64,000 nt of DNA, from NCBI RefSeq assembly GCF_000282215.1, contig NZ_AKJS01000034.1, positions 1 to 64,000 of the forward strand, read 5' to 3'. Below, piece by piece: positions 1-9,279 of this stretch. Under the pieces are notes generated by a model. That model ran no database searches and was not told the DNA's origin. It saw only the letters and a program-made list of their open reading frames with translations. Numbering within the stretch: position 1 is the stretch's first letter; each line of letters starts with the position of its first letter. The position numbers and the translations under genes are program-made. The stretch comes from Pseudomonas sp. GM21. Its GTDB lineage: Bacteria > Pseudomonadota > Gammaproteobacteria > Pseudomonadales > Pseudomonadaceae.

Positions 1-198
1 GTTTTCAATCAGCGCCAACAGTCTGGAGTGCAGACCCGCCTTACAAACACAAAATGCGCCCTCACCAGTGACCGGCAGGAGAGCTCCCCGTGGGCGATTT
101 TCGTCGGAGCGTTATTTCGATGCCACGGCATAATCAGGACGGCAGCGGCATCGCTTATGTAAGGTGCTAGAAAGGATAAATCTTGATGAGCTCGCATT

Positions 199-210
199 AA
201 TGGATCCATT
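199..210. promoter_or_regulatory. Candidate VanR operator 1 (AATGGATCCATT)
   Basis: A perfect 12-bp palindrome. Its TGGATCCA core is the core of the known Caulobacter VanR operator (ATTGGATCCAAT). A second copy of the core lies 62-64 bp downstream, and a vanR-like gene is at 2408-3121. Binding by the local VanR is inference. Confidence 0.7.
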
Positions 211-262
211 GGGAGTTGCCTGTTTACATAAGTCTTGACTTAAATCGGTTGTTTCCGATCAA

Positions 263-272
263 ATGGATCCAT
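263..272. promoter_or_regulatory. Candidate VanR operator 2 (ATGGATCCAT)
   Basis: Second palindromic TGGATCCA core, 29 bp before the vanA ATG and just downstream of the TTGACT element, a suitable position for steric repression. Together with the copy at 199-210 it forms a two-site arrangement. Confidence 0.7.
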
Positions 273-300
273 AAAAACAAGCCTGCCCCCGGAGATTCTC

Positions 301-1359
301 ATGTATCCGAAAAACACATGGTATGTCGCCTGCACCCCCGACGAGATCGTAAGCAAGCCCCTTGGGCGGCAAATATGCGGTGAGAAAATCGTTTTCTATC
401 GAGGCCATGAAGGGCGCGTTGCGGCCGTCGAGAATTTTTGCCCACATCGCGGCGCCCCCCTTTCACTTGGATATGTCGAGAATGGCAACCTGGTCTGTGG
501 GTACCACGGCCTGGTGATGGGCTGTGACGGCAAAACAGTCGAAATGCCAGGTCAGCGCGTCCGGGGCTTTCCGTGCAACAAGACCTACGCAGTTGAAGAG
601 CGTTATGGTTTTATCTGGGTCTGGCCTGGGGAGCAGGACAAGGCTGACCCAGCCCTGATCCATCATCTGGAATGGGCTGTCAGCGATGAGTGGGCCTACG
701 GCGGTGGGCTGTTCCACATCAATTGCGACTATCGACTGATGATCGATAACCTGATGGATCTCACCCACGAAACCTACGTGCACGCTTCCAGCATCGGCCA
801 GAAAGAGATCGATGAGGCGCCCCCGCTCACTACCGTTCAGGGTGACGAAGTGGTCACCGCACGGCACATGGAAAACATCATGGCGCCACCGTTCTGGCGC
901 ATGGCCCTGCGTGGCAACAACCTGGCCGACGACGTGCCGGTAGACCGTTGGCAGATCTGCCGCTTCAGTCCGCCCAGTCACGTTTTGATTGAGGTGGGCG
1001 TGGCTCACGCTGGCAAGGGCGGTTACAACGCTGAGCCGCAACACAAAGCCGCAAGCATAGTAGTCGACTTCATTACACCGGAAACCGAGACCTCGATCTG
1101 GTACTTCTGGGGTATGGCACGCAACTTCAATCCGCACGACGAAGCCCTGACCGATACCATCCGCGAGGGCCAAGGGAAGATTTTCAGCGAAGACCTCGAC
1201 ATGCTCGAACAGCAGCAGCAAAACCTGCTGGCCAATCCTGAGCGCAACTTGCTCAAGCTCAATATTGATGCCGGTGGTGTGCAGTCCAGGCGCGTGTTGG
1301 AACGCATCATCGCGCGTGAGCGAGCACCGGCTGTCGAGCTGATTGCCACGGCCAAATAG
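301..1359 (+). CDS. vanA: Vanillate O-demethylase, Rieske oxygenase subunit
   Basis: A 352-residue Rieske non-heme iron oxygenase. It oxidatively demethylates vanillate to protocatechuate and formaldehyde, using electrons from VanB. The Rieske cluster ligands are C47, H49, C66 and H69 (CPH...CGYH). The mononuclear iron motif DNLMDLTHETYVH supplies D153, H156 and H161. The ATG follows a CGGAG-type ribosome site. The gene is 88 bp upstream of vanB and beside a convergent vanR, the classic arrangement, so vanillate is the most likely substrate; a related methoxybenzoate cannot be excluded. Two VanR-type palindromes and an A-rich Hfq/Crc-like motif precede it. The formaldehyde could be oxidised by fdhA at 12989. 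Confidence 0.93.
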   Translation: MYPKNTWYVACTPDEIVSKPLGRQICGEKIVFYRGHEGRVAAVENFCPHRGAPLSLGYVENGNLVCGYHGLVMGCDGKTVEMPGQRVRGFPCNKTYAVEERYGFIWVWPGEQDKADPALIHHLEWAVSDEWAYGGGLFHINCDYRLMIDNLMDLTHETYVHASSIGQKEIDEAPPLTTVQGDEVVTARHMENIMAPPFWRMALRGNNLADDVPVDRWQICRFSPPSHVLIEVGVAHAGKGGYNAEPQHKAASIVVDFITPETETSIWYFWGMARNFNPHDEALTDTIREGQGKIFSEDLDMLEQQQQNLLANPERNLLKLNIDAGGVQSRRVLERIIARERAPAVELIATAK

Positions 1360-1447
1360 CGAAGGGCTGCGTCCTGGAGCAATACGCCCGTCCACTCCCA
1401 TTGATCTTGTTCGCGGCCACTGCGGTGGCCGGTCGTGAAGGTTCGCC

Positions 1448-2398
1448 ATGATTGAAGTCGTCGTGACATCCCGCAACAACGAAGCCCTGGATATTTGCAG
1501 CTACGAGTTGACCTGTGCACAGGGCGGGGCTTTGCCCGGCTTCAGTGCCGGGGCCCATATCGACGTGCATCTGCCCAGCGGTCTGATCCGCCAGTATTCA
1601 TTGTGCAACCACCCGCAAGAGCACCATCGCTACCTGATCGGCGTGCTCAAGGACGCCGCCTCGCGCGGTGGATCCCAGAGCATGCATGAGCAGATCAACA
1701 GTGGCGATCGGCTGTTCATCAGCGCGCCGCGCAACCTTTTCCCGTTGGTCGCTGATGCCCAACGCAGCCTGTTGTTCGCCGGCGGCATCGGCATCACGCC
1801 GATTCTCTGCATGGCCGAGCAACTGGCCCAGAGCGGTGCCGATTTCGAGCTGCATTACTGCGCTCGCTCCAGTGAGCGCGCGGCCTTTGCCGAACGGCTC
1901 AAAGGGGCCTCCTTTTCCGATCGCGTGCACCTGCATTTCGATGAAGAAGCCGATACGGGCCTGGATGTCGCCAAGGTCCTGGCCAATCCGGGGCCGGACT
2001 TGCACCTGTATGTTTGTGGCCCTGCAGGGTTCATGCAGTTTGTGCTCGACAGCGCCAGCGCCCAAGGTTGGGGCGATGGGCAGTTGCACCGTGAGTACTT
2101 CGCGGCTGCGCCGGTCGATACCCGTGGCGATGGGACGTTCCAGGTCAAGCTTGGCAGCAGCGGGCAGGTGTTCGACATTCCAGCCGACAAGACCGTGGTC
2201 CAGGTCCTGGAAAGTCGCGGTGTCGAAATTGCGATTTCCTGTGAGCAGGGCGTCTGCGGAACCTGCCTGACCCGAGTGCTGGAAGGGGTGCCTGATCACC
2301 GTGACCTGTTCCTCACCGAAGAAGAGCAAGCGGCAAACGATCAGTTCACGCCCTGCTGTTCAAGGGCTAAATCGGCGCTATTGGTGCTGGACCTCTGA
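1448..2398 (+). CDS. vanB: Vanillate O-demethylase, reductase subunit
   Basis: A 316-residue class IA-type reductase that passes electrons from NAD(P)H through FMN and a plant-type [2Fe-2S] centre to VanA. The order is an FMN-binding barrel (RQYS at 49-52), an NAD-binding domain with AGGIGITP (111-118) and YVCGP (188-192), and a C-terminal ferredoxin domain. The cluster cysteines are C265, C270, C273 and C303. Length is normal for VanB. It follows vanA with 88 bp between them and ends 9 bp from the convergent vanR. A close paralogue lies at 23638-24591. Confidence 0.93.
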   Translation: MIEVVVTSRNNEALDICSYELTCAQGGALPGFSAGAHIDVHLPSGLIRQYSLCNHPQEHHRYLIGVLKDAASRGGSQSMHEQINSGDRLFISAPRNLFPLVADAQRSLLFAGGIGITPILCMAEQLAQSGADFELHYCARSSERAAFAERLKGASFSDRVHLHFDEEADTGLDVAKVLANPGPDLHLYVCGPAGFMQFVLDSASAQGWGDGQLHREYFAAAPVDTRGDGTFQVKLGSSGQVFDIPADKTVVQVLESRGVEIAISCEQGVCGTCLTRVLEGVPDHRDLFLTEEEQAANDQFTPCCSRAKSALLVLDL

Positions 2399-2407
2399 CC
2401 AAACCGG

Positions 2408-3121
2408 TTATTCGCCGCGCGCGATCACTTTCATCCGTTCGCTATTGCTGATCGCGCCGAATACCTCGGCGTAGCGCAGGGTTGCATTGGCGTGTTCGCG
2501 CATGATGGCTTCGGCGCGTGCGCCCTGGCGGTTGACCAGTGCATCGAAGACCGAGTGGTGCTGCATGTGAGCGAAGTTGAAGCGTCGGTATTCGCGCATC
2601 ATGTCTTCGCGATCAATAGCGAGCGCTGACACTGAAGCGAAGGGCCGATGGTCGTTGCGCGCCAGCGCTTCGGCGATGGCGGGGTTGGCGCTGCTTTCGA
2701 CGATCACCTGATGAAAGCGCATGTTGAGGTCATGGAAGGCCTCAAGGTCTTCTTCTGTTACGTAGCCTTTGTCGAACAATGCATCGCCTTTCACTAGGCA
2801 TTCGTGCAGTGCTGCCTGCGCTTGCTCGGTCAATCCGCGTTCGGCGCTCTGCCGCGCCGCCAGCCCCTCCAGTACCCCACGCACCTCCAAGGCTCCGGCG
2901 ATATCGTCGGCACTCACCGAGCGCACCTGATAGCCCCGTCCACCGTGACGTACCAGTAAGCCTTCCTGTTCGAGGGTCAGGAAAGCCATACGCACCGGCA
3001 TGCGCGAGACGCCAAACCGATCCGCCGTCGGGATTTCCATCAGCCGCTCGCCCGCCGCCAGCTCGCCCGAGGCAATCATTTTGCGCAGTGCCACTAGCAC
3101 CATTTGACCGGGTTTACTCAT
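2408..3121 (-). CDS. vanR: GntR-family (FCD) regulator, VanR
   Basis: A 237-residue GntR regulator with an N-terminal winged helix (about 8-68, containing RFGVSRMPVRMAF) and an all-helical FCD ligand domain (about 80-215). VanR proteins repress vanAB until vanillate binds. The position convergent to vanB, with 9 bp between stops, and the TGGATCCA palindromes before vanA support the name. Just upstream of its start lie a short tandem repeat and an IS1182 remnant, so its own promoter region may have been rearranged. Confidence 0.85.
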   Translation of the reverse strand: MSKPGQMVLVALRKMIASGELAAGERLMEIPTADRFGVSRMPVRMAFLTLEQEGLLVRHGGRGYQVRSVSADDIAGALEVRGVLEGLAARQSAERGLTEQAQAALHECLVKGDALFDKGYVTEEDLEAFHDLNMRFHQVIVESSANPAIAEALARNDHRPFASVSALAIDREDMMREYRRFNFAHMQHHSVFDALVNRQGARAEAIMREHANATLRYAEVFGAISNSERMKVIARGE

Positions 3122-3217
3122 GTAGACGACTTCCAGCGAGGGGATTCGCCATAGTAACGCAAGGAGGAGGAGAGCTGCAGGAGCGACAAGCGCCCCTGCC
3201 GGGAGGATCAGAGTGAC

Positions 3218-3245
3218 AGTTGATAGTTGATAGTTGATAGTTGAA
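3218..3245. repeat. Short tandem repeat, 7-bp unit AGTTGAT
   Basis: Three full copies of AGTTGAT plus a partial fourth, between vanR and the transposase remnant. It is probably slippage at an old insertion junction; I see no spacers that would suggest CRISPR. Confidence 0.8.
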
Positions 3246-3329
3246 GATGATGCGGGTCTGATCGAAGTCGCTGTTGAAGTTGCGACGGTTGTTAGCGTTG
3301 TTGACGCGTACGCTAAGGTTTTTCAGTGG

Positions 3330-3940
3330 ACCACTTTTCAGGAAATGGCGAACCAAGCGTGTGAAGAGATCGGCGCTGAGTCGCTGACGGTAGTATCCGA
3401 CCGAGGCTACTACAAAGGGCTGGAAATCCTTCTGCGAGCACGGGGTATCACCACCTTCATACCGAAACCCCAGACTTCCGGCAGCAAAGGCGAAGGCCGA
3501 TGTGGTAAGCAGGACTTCATCTACGTTGCTCCATCGGACGAGTATCGATGCCCCTGCGGGACAGTTACTGACCCAGCGGCATTCTTCGGTGGAAGACGGC
3601 ATGCTACCGCACTGTTATTGGTTCTCGCGTTGTAAGTCCTGCGCAATGCAGAAGCGGTGTACGACGGGTAAGGAGCGCCGAGTAAAGCGCTGGGAACAGG
3701 AGGCCGTAGTATGCGATGCAGGTACGGCTGGAAAATGATCCAGCGATGATGAGGCATCGCCAACAGTCCGTTGAACATCCGTTTGGAACGCGCAAATACT
3801 GGATGGGAAGTACCCACTTCCTGACCAAAAACTTGCCGAGGGTAAGCACTGAGATGAGCCTTCATGTGTTGGCCTGCAACCTCAAACGAATGATGAGCAT
3901 CTTCGGCATCGCAGGACTGCTAGAAGCGATCAGGGCGTAA
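3330..3940 (+). pseudogene. IS1182-family transposase remnant
   Basis: Reading frames in at least three pieces together match the C-terminal half of an IS1182-type DDE transposase. The first piece (about 3330-3570) has VVSDRGYYKG, the PKPQTSGSKGEGR stretch and a DEYRCPCG segment. The second (about 3615-3700) has CAMQKRCTTGKERR. The third (3716-3940) has VEHPFGTRKYWMG and LPRVSTEMSLHVLA. The frame changes and the missing N-terminal half show it is inactive. The sequence after its stop (about 4060-4135) may be the element's right end, but I cannot define terminal repeats. Confidence 0.85.
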
Positions 3941-4357
3941 ATCCAACCGCTAGCTGGACCGTTAGTAGCCGTTTGGACCGCTGACGCGGCCCAAACAGAA
4001 TTACGAGGGGTGATGTTACTACTAGGAGCAATTCGCGCTTCCGCTTGCTGGTTACACAAGCAAAACTCAGTTTAAATGCGTCCAGCGTGTTTCACACAGC
4101 CTGGGTCGTTTCCAGCCGGCCACCACAGGCAGAAAACGGCCAGTAGTAAGCTTTTATCATTTGAGTTACAGCTTGAAGGCTACGTTGAGCCTGCTACGCA
4201 AGCAGGCTTTGTTACATAGTAGTGAATGAATACTGGCCCTGTTACACGCTAACGAATCGCTATCTACCACGTTTTTTAACATCAGAACTCGTCTTCAGAC
4301 CGCAACCGGCGTCCCCAGCGTTTCTGTGAACACTACCGCCGGGGTGTGGCTAAAGCA
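3941..4357. other. Gene-free stretch with insertion-element debris and a hairpin
   Basis: I see no gene. The left part looks like the 3' end of the IS1182 remnant. The right part holds the hairpin at 4188-4208 and the downstream flank of the leftward flavin monooxygenase. Confidence 0.5.
4188..4208. terminator. Hairpin AGCCTGCT-ACGCA-AGCAGGCT
   Basis: A perfect 8-bp stem with a 5-base loop, followed on the + strand by TTGTT. It lies between the transposase remnant and the leftward gene at 4358. The T-run is weak, so terminator function is only possible. Confidence 0.4.
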
Positions 4358-5590
4358 TCAGGCTCTTCTATGCAGCTCTTGGAGCGATAACGACATTTTC
4401 TCAGCTTCGCTCAGGTAGTCCCGACTAATCATATTGCTCAGAAATTTGGTATGGTCGAAGACAAAGTCTCTGAGTTTCGCTAGAGGGTAGGGGAGTTGAT
4501 GGAAGACGTTGCCAAGCTTCCTGGCAAATTCAACGTTGTGATTAACGTATGCTACTCGCTCTTGCTCGAAGACCGAAAAGCTGTTGGCGATTTTGTCCCC
4601 GTCGTGTAAGTCACACCCGCCGAGCGCCCGGGCTAGAAAGTAGCCGTCTTCAATGGCCATGCCCATGCCGTACGCTGCGTAAGGGGATACCGGGTGCACG
4701 GCATCGCCCAGGCAAACGACGCGCCCATTGCTCCATTTTTGCAGCGAGGGGCGGTTGTAGATTTCCCACTTGAAGATCTGCGTATTCATGTCGGTAGCTT
4801 CGAGGAAGCGCGGAAGCGGATCAGGAAAATCTTTAAGAATCTTCGCTATATGACCTTTCACGTCGTCGGGAACTGGCGAGCCTTGTTTTGACGGTTCAAC
4901 AATCCACCACTCGTAGCCGGGCTTGCCATCGTGAAGCATCGGAAAAAAACTGGCCTGGTACTTTCGTGAGTGAATGATTCTGCCGGTATTCGCGGGAATG
5001 CCTTCAATGGGATCACACCACGCCAGCCAGGCGCGCAATCCCACATGAAATAGCCCAAGATCGCCAAACGCTTGTTTTGAGACGCCGGAGCGGATGCCGT
5101 CGGCGCCAACCAGAATATCGGCCTCCACATGGGTGCCGTTTTTGAAGTTGATTATCACGCTGTCTGGCTGCTCAACATAACTGTCGAAATCAGAGTCGGG
5201 CACCAGCATGCCCTCTGGCATCAGTTCCATCATTCGGGCGAAGGCGTTCGAGCGCAACATGCCGTAATGCCACCCTTTCATACCGAATGACTTTTCTACC
5301 GAGGCATTAAAGGGAAGGCGAGCTCGCAAGTGGTTTTTGTTGTTTCTGAATTCGGTAACGGTGAATGAACCAAAATTGTCCATCTTGACACCGTAGTCCC
5401 GCAGCACCGCCAAAACTGGCACGCTTAACAGTACGGCTCCGCCGATGGGTTTCGGTTCGGGGTTTTTCTCGAAAACCCGGACATCAAAACCTTGTCGGTG
5501 CAACGCCAGTGCCGCGGAAACCCCACCGGGCCCGGCGCCCACCACAGCCACCCGCTTGCCTGCACGCCAGTTCTCAGAATTATTCAGCAT
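4358..5590 (-). CDS. FAD-dependent aromatic monooxygenase
   Basis: A 410-residue class A flavin monooxygenase of the salicylate-hydroxylase type, probably hydroxylating an aromatic or heteroaromatic ring with NAD(P)H and O2. It has an N-terminal dinucleotide motif GAGPGG (18-23), the VGADGIRS motif and a C-terminal CLGDAVHPVSPY FAD/ribityl motif. I chose the ATG at 5590 rather than a farther upstream start because CGAGGCGAC lies directly before it and the GAGPGG motif is then at the usual distance. The leader has AACAACAATAA (5604-5614), matching the Hfq/Crc motif. It stands alone; the substrate is unknown. A different flavin monooxygenase lies at 31611. Confidence 0.8.
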   Translation of the reverse strand: MLNNSENWRAGKRVAVVGAGPGGVSAALALHRQGFDVRVFEKNPEPKPIGGAVLLSVPVLAVLRDYGVKMDNFGSFTVTEFRNNKNHLRARLPFNASVEKSFGMKGWHYGMLRSNAFARMMELMPEGMLVPDSDFDSYVEQPDSVIINFKNGTHVEADILVGADGIRSGVSKQAFGDLGLFHVGLRAWLAWCDPIEGIPANTGRIIHSRKYQASFFPMLHDGKPGYEWWIVEPSKQGSPVPDDVKGHIAKILKDFPDPLPRFLEATDMNTQIFKWEIYNRPSLQKWSNGRVVCLGDAVHPVSPYAAYGMGMAIEDGYFLARALGGCDLHDGDKIANSFSVFEQERVAYVNHNVEFARKLGNVFHQLPYPLAKLRDFVFDHTKFLSNMISRDYLSEAEKMSLSLQELHRRA

Positions 5591-6107
5591 CGTTGTCGCC
5601 TCGTTATTGTTGTTAGCGAGGATGTTAAGGAGTTCGGCATAGACGCGATACACGCTTTACGCCATAAAAACGGATTTATGCTCTTGATATCGGACTGCGG
5701 ATAGCTCGGTTGGTTAAGCTCCTTTCCGGCACCTGCAACAAGCATCGGCGTTACTGATACCTAATAGCCCGGTAATCGATTGGAGTTTGCTGCGGTGAAG
5801 TCTTAGATTGGCACACTGTGAACTGCGTTCTGCATTAGTGCCACGGCGCGGAAAATAATAAAAAAAGGACGTCGCTATGACCAACCTAACTCCCATCGCG
5901 ACACTCCGCTGCGTAGGCAAAAAAGCCGAGCGCATAACCATCGCCGCCACTTACTCTACCGGTATGGTTGGTGACCGTTTGCCGGGCAGCTCCGCCCAAA
6001 GACCAACGCCACAGTGCTCACCTGCACAGCGACTAAGCAACCTGCGCTAGCCCGGGCCCCAGTCGTCGCTTTCCGTGCATTTCGCTCACTATGAGTTGTA
6101 TTCAGCT
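5591..6107. other. Intergenic region with an open leader frame
   Basis: It separates the divergent monooxygenase and chemoreceptor genes. An ATG at 5877 has a strong AAAGGAC ribosome site and an AATAATAA motif (5854-5861) before it. By my hand reading that frame stays open into the chemoreceptor frame, but the encoded residues resemble no domain I know. It may be the surviving 5' end of a lost gene or an N-terminal extension of the chemoreceptor. Confidence 0.35.
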
Positions 6108-8045
6108 ATGTCCTTCCTTTCGCGCGTGCTAGCAAACTTATCTGTCGGCACCAAGCTTTCTCTCGGCTTTGGCTTGGTTTTGGTGTTTACCCTCGGCGTG
6201 GGGTTGGCCGCCTCTCACTCACTGACGTTACTCAAGGTTCGCAGCGAGCAATTGCGGGATCAGGCCGCCACGCAGGCACTTATTCTGCAAGCGCGAATTG
6301 ATGAGAAGGAATTTGCCCTCACCCTGGACACGCAAGTGGCAGAACGTGTGAGCAACGCGGTAGCCGAGCTGGGCAAAGGGGTACAGAGCCGCTCGGCCAA
6401 TTCATCTGATCAGTCAGCCATCCAGGCTGCAGCAAACGCCTACTTGGAACAATTTGTGCACTATGCGCAATCCTTACGTTCGGCGCGTGAGGAGCGGCTG
6501 CGTATGCAGAAGCGGGCACAAGCGGCGGGGTCCAGTTTTTCCATGGTGTTTCTCGATCAGATGGACGCCATCAATGCATTGATAGAGGCAGGGCAACTAC
6601 CAACCGCCGAGCAAACGACACAACTCGAGCAGGCCGTAGGCTTGCGCGAGAAGCTGGAAAAGCTCAGAGACAGCGAGCTCTATTATGCGATGGATGGTGA
6701 TGATCGTTACCGCAGTGACTGGGAAATGAGCGTAAGTGATCTCACGTCCGCCATGCAGGTACAAACTAGCGACTTAAGCGGCGCTGAATTGGACTCGCTA
6801 AACGCTGCGAGCGTAGCGTTGGCCGATTACCGCATAGCGTTTGAGCGGTTTGTTCAGAGCCGTATAGAGAGCGCCCAAGCGTTGGCGTCCATGAGCATTC
6901 AGGCGCAACGTGTCGGCGACCTGCTTGCCCAGGTCAGCCAGGAGCAGAGTTTGGCCATTGGCAGCGACAGCCAGAGTGCTTACCGTCAATTAGCGCTGAT
7001 TACGCTGGTAGCCCTGATTTTGGGCGTTAGTGCCGGCGTGCTGATCAGGCGCAGTATCGTGCAGCCGTTGAGTATCGTCGTTCGGCTTACTCAACGGGCG
7101 GCGGCAGGCGATATTGCTAGCGTGATGGGCAGCCCCAAGCGCCAGGATGAATTGGGTCAACTGCTCGTGACTGTGGAAACGATGCTGGGCAATCTTCGCA
7201 ACCTAGTCGGCCGCATCGGCCAGGGTGTAGGGCAGCTGAATATCACGGCGGCAAATATGGCAACTATGACCACGCGCAACAGTCAGGGTGTGGAGCAGCA
7301 GTTGCAGGAATCGGCAAGGACCGCCGACGCCATGCAGCAAATGATCGCCACCGCGGCCAGGGTGGCGCGCAATGCCGGCGACGCCAGCATCGCCATGGCT
7401 CAGGCCGACGTTCAAGCGCGTGAAGGGGACGAGTTGGTGCGCTTGGCGGGGAACAAGATCGATTGTCTGGTGCTGGAGATGGTTGGGTGCTCGGAAGCGA
7501 TGCAATCGCTGCTGCACGAGAGTTCGGCGATCGGTGGCATACTGGATGTGATCAAGTCTGTGGCCGAACAAACCAATTTGCTCGCGCTCAACGCTGCGAT
7601 AGAGGCGGCGCGTGCAGGGGAGCATGGTCGAGGGTTTGCGGTGGTCGCTGACGAGGTGCGTGGCCTAGCCCAGCGTACGCAGAAGTCCACATCGGAAATC
7701 GAGGGGCTGATCGCCCGTTTGCGTGCGGTGGCCCAACAAGTGGACGAGCGCATGAAGGGCAGTCGGGTTCTGACCGACGAGACAGTTGCACTCGCCGGCC
7801 ACGCATCAGAAGCACTTGCACGGATCACGCGAGCGGTATCGAGCGTCGAACTGATGAACCAGCAAATTTCCGAGGTCGCCGAACAGCAAAGTGTGGTTGC
7901 TGCGCAAGTCAGTGCTAGTGTGCGGTCGGTGCGTGAAGTTGCCGAAAACAATGCGCGCGATAGCCAGCATCTGGAGCAGGCCACGGCCAAATTGCAAAGC
8001 GTCGGCGACGAGCTAAATGCCGCAGTCGGCTACTTTCAGACCTGA
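6108..8045 (+). CDS. Methyl-accepting chemotaxis protein, HBM-type sensor
   Basis: A transmembrane chemoreceptor of about 645 residues. TM1 is at about 17-37. A long helical periplasmic domain (about 38-295) has the size and character of the helical bimodular (HBM) fold of McpS and PcaY_PP. TM2 (about 299-320) is followed by HAMP, then the cytoplasmic signalling domain with the conserved hairpin tip [19 protein letters not shown] near 487. I chose the ATG at 6108 because it puts TM1 at the usual place; upstream GTG 6075 and ATG 5877 remain possible. PcaY-type receptors sense aromatic acids, so chemotaxis toward a substrate of the neighbouring pathway is plausible but inferred. Confidence 0.85.
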   Translation: MSFLSRVLANLSVGTKLSLGFGLVLVFTLGVGLAASHSLTLLKVRSEQLRDQAATQALILQARIDEKEFALTLDTQVAERVSNAVAELGKGVQSRSANSSDQSAIQAAANAYLEQFVHYAQSLRSAREERLRMQKRAQAAGSSFSMVFLDQMDAINALIEAGQLPTAEQTTQLEQAVGLREKLEKLRDSELYYAMDGDDRYRSDWEMSVSDLTSAMQVQTSDLSGAELDSLNAASVALADYRIAFERFVQSRIESAQALASMSIQAQRVGDLLAQVSQEQSLAIGSDSQSAYRQLALITLVALILGVSAGVLIRRSIVQPLSIVVRLTQRAAAGDIASVMGSPKRQDELGQLLVTVETMLGNLRNLVGRIGQGVGQLNITAANMATMTTRNSQGVEQQLQESARTADAMQQMIATAARVARNAGDASIAMAQADVQAREGDELVRLAGNKIDCLVLEMVGCSEAMQSLLHESSAIGGILDVIKSVAEQTNLLALNAAIEAARAGEHGRGFAVVADEVRGLAQRTQKSTSEIEGLIARLRAVAQQVDERMKGSRVLTDETVALAGHASEALARITRAVSSVELMNQQISEVAEQQSVVAAQVSASVRSVREVAENNARDSQHLEQATAKLQSVGDELNAAVGYFQT

Positions 8046-8275
8046 TGCGCAAGACTACGCATACATGGTCACAGTAGGCCGATGAGCTGGCCCGGCTCGA
8101 ACACAAGTACGTTTTTTATTCGTCCGCTCCTGGTGCAGCAGTAGATGCAGCCAGTACCCGGCGGGGCGGCGTTCTACCTCGAAGATGTGGTAGATCTGTT
8201 GTTACGCTTGGCTGATCTGCGTGCCAGGTAGCCCGCGAAGCTGCCGTGTACTGAACCCCACCAAGAGAGTGGACG

Positions 8276-9202
8276 ATGCGCTATTACGGGTTGGACTTGA
8301 ACTTGCTGGCTGTCCTGGATGCGTTATTTATCGAGCAGCATGTCACCCGTGCAGCTTCGCGCCTTCATTTGACGCAGTCGGCCGTGAGTGCCGCGCTCGG
8401 CCGATTGCGCGAGCATTTCGACGACCCGCTTTTCGTCCTCGTGGGCGGCAAGATGGTGCCCACCGCATTGACGCAACGTCTTTATCCGCAGATCAATCAG
8501 GTGCTGGAAAGCGCGCGAGAAATTGCCTTTTCCAATGTGCAGTTTGACCCTCGGCGTTCAACCCGGCGGTTTCGGATTATGGCTTCCGACTATGTGATTG
8601 CAGTGCTGCTGCCCCAAGTGCAGCGGCGTTTGGCACAAGTTGCGCCGGACGTAGATCTGAGCGTGGAAACCCTTTTTCCGCAGAAAAGTCTGGAGCCCGG
8701 CTGGCTGGCCGATAACGTACTCGAGCATCGCAGTTGCGACCTTTTGATCATTCCCCATGCGCATCGCTCAACGCGTCATCCGCAGGAACCGTTATTCGAA
8801 GATGGCTTCAGCACCATTGTGTGTATGGGCAATCACAGGGTAGGCGACAGCCTGACGGTGCAGCAATATCTGGCGCTGCCCCATGTGGTGCGCGAAGCGG
8901 GTACGGCCGCGAATGGCAGTATGGAGGCTGAGTTCTTTGCCAGTCGCGGCCTTGAACGACGGGTGCGGGTGGCGGTTGATCAGTTCGGCCTGATGCCCGA
9001 ATTTGTGGTGGGTAGTGAGTGCATCGCTACCATGCACAGCCGCCTGGCGCGGTTGTATGCGCGGCGCTTCCCCCTGCGCCTGCTGGCGCCGCCATTGGAG
9101 ATGCCACCGACGTTGCAGGTGGTCCAATGGCATGCGTACCAGGATGCCGATCCCGCCTTGATCTGGTTCCGCCAGTTGTTGGCGGAAGTAGCTAACGGCT
9201 AA
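8276..9202 (+). CDS. LysR-family regulator (NodD/PcpR-like)
   Basis: A 308-residue LysR-type regulator. The N-terminal winged helix (about 1-65) has DLNLLAVLDALF and HLTQSAVSAALGRLR, the pattern of the NodD/LinR/PcpR branch that often controls aromatic catabolism. A periplasmic-binding-protein-like effector domain follows (about 90-300). It is convergent with the Rieske gene at 9280, 77 bp away, rather than divergent from its likely targets. It resembles the LysR protein at 30245, so the island has two regulators of one subfamily. The effector is unknown. Confidence 0.85.
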   Translation: MRYYGLDLNLLAVLDALFIEQHVTRAASRLHLTQSAVSAALGRLREHFDDPLFVLVGGKMVPTALTQRLYPQINQVLESAREIAFSNVQFDPRRSTRRFRIMASDYVIAVLLPQVQRRLAQVAPDVDLSVETLFPQKSLEPGWLADNVLEHRSCDLLIIPHAHRSTRHPQEPLFEDGFSTIVCMGNHRVGDSLTVQQYLALPHVVREAGTAANGSMEAEFFASRGLERRVRVAVDQFGLMPEFVVGSECIATMHSRLARLYARRFPLRLLAPPLEMPPTLQVVQWHAYQDADPALIWFRQLLAEVANG

Positions 9203-9279
9203 GCCGCAGCGTCTCGGATCAGCCCAAGCGACAGCACCTGTGGGTGCCGCCCGGTCAACGGAGCAGCCAGTCCAAGGGC

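Larger units (their letters stand above)
1..300 (+). promoter_or_regulatory. vanA upstream region
   Basis: I see no convincing gene here. The region carries two VanR-type palindromes (listed separately), a -35-like TTGACT at 235-240 and a short inverted repeat ATCGG/CCGAT (244-248 and 255-259). A purine-rich CCCGGAG precedes the vanA ATG. An A-rich AAAAACAA at 273-280 matches the Hfq/Crc AANAANAA motif. The exact promoter is inference. Confidence 0.5.

Noticed and set aside
9..209. 66-codon minus-strand frame upstream of vanA
   Set aside because: It overlaps an operator palindrome, has no ribosome site and no known features.
463..1479. Long minus-strand open frame opposite vanA
   Set aside because: It is antisense to a clear Rieske gene, has no recognisable residues and no ribosome site; it arises from GC-rich third positions.
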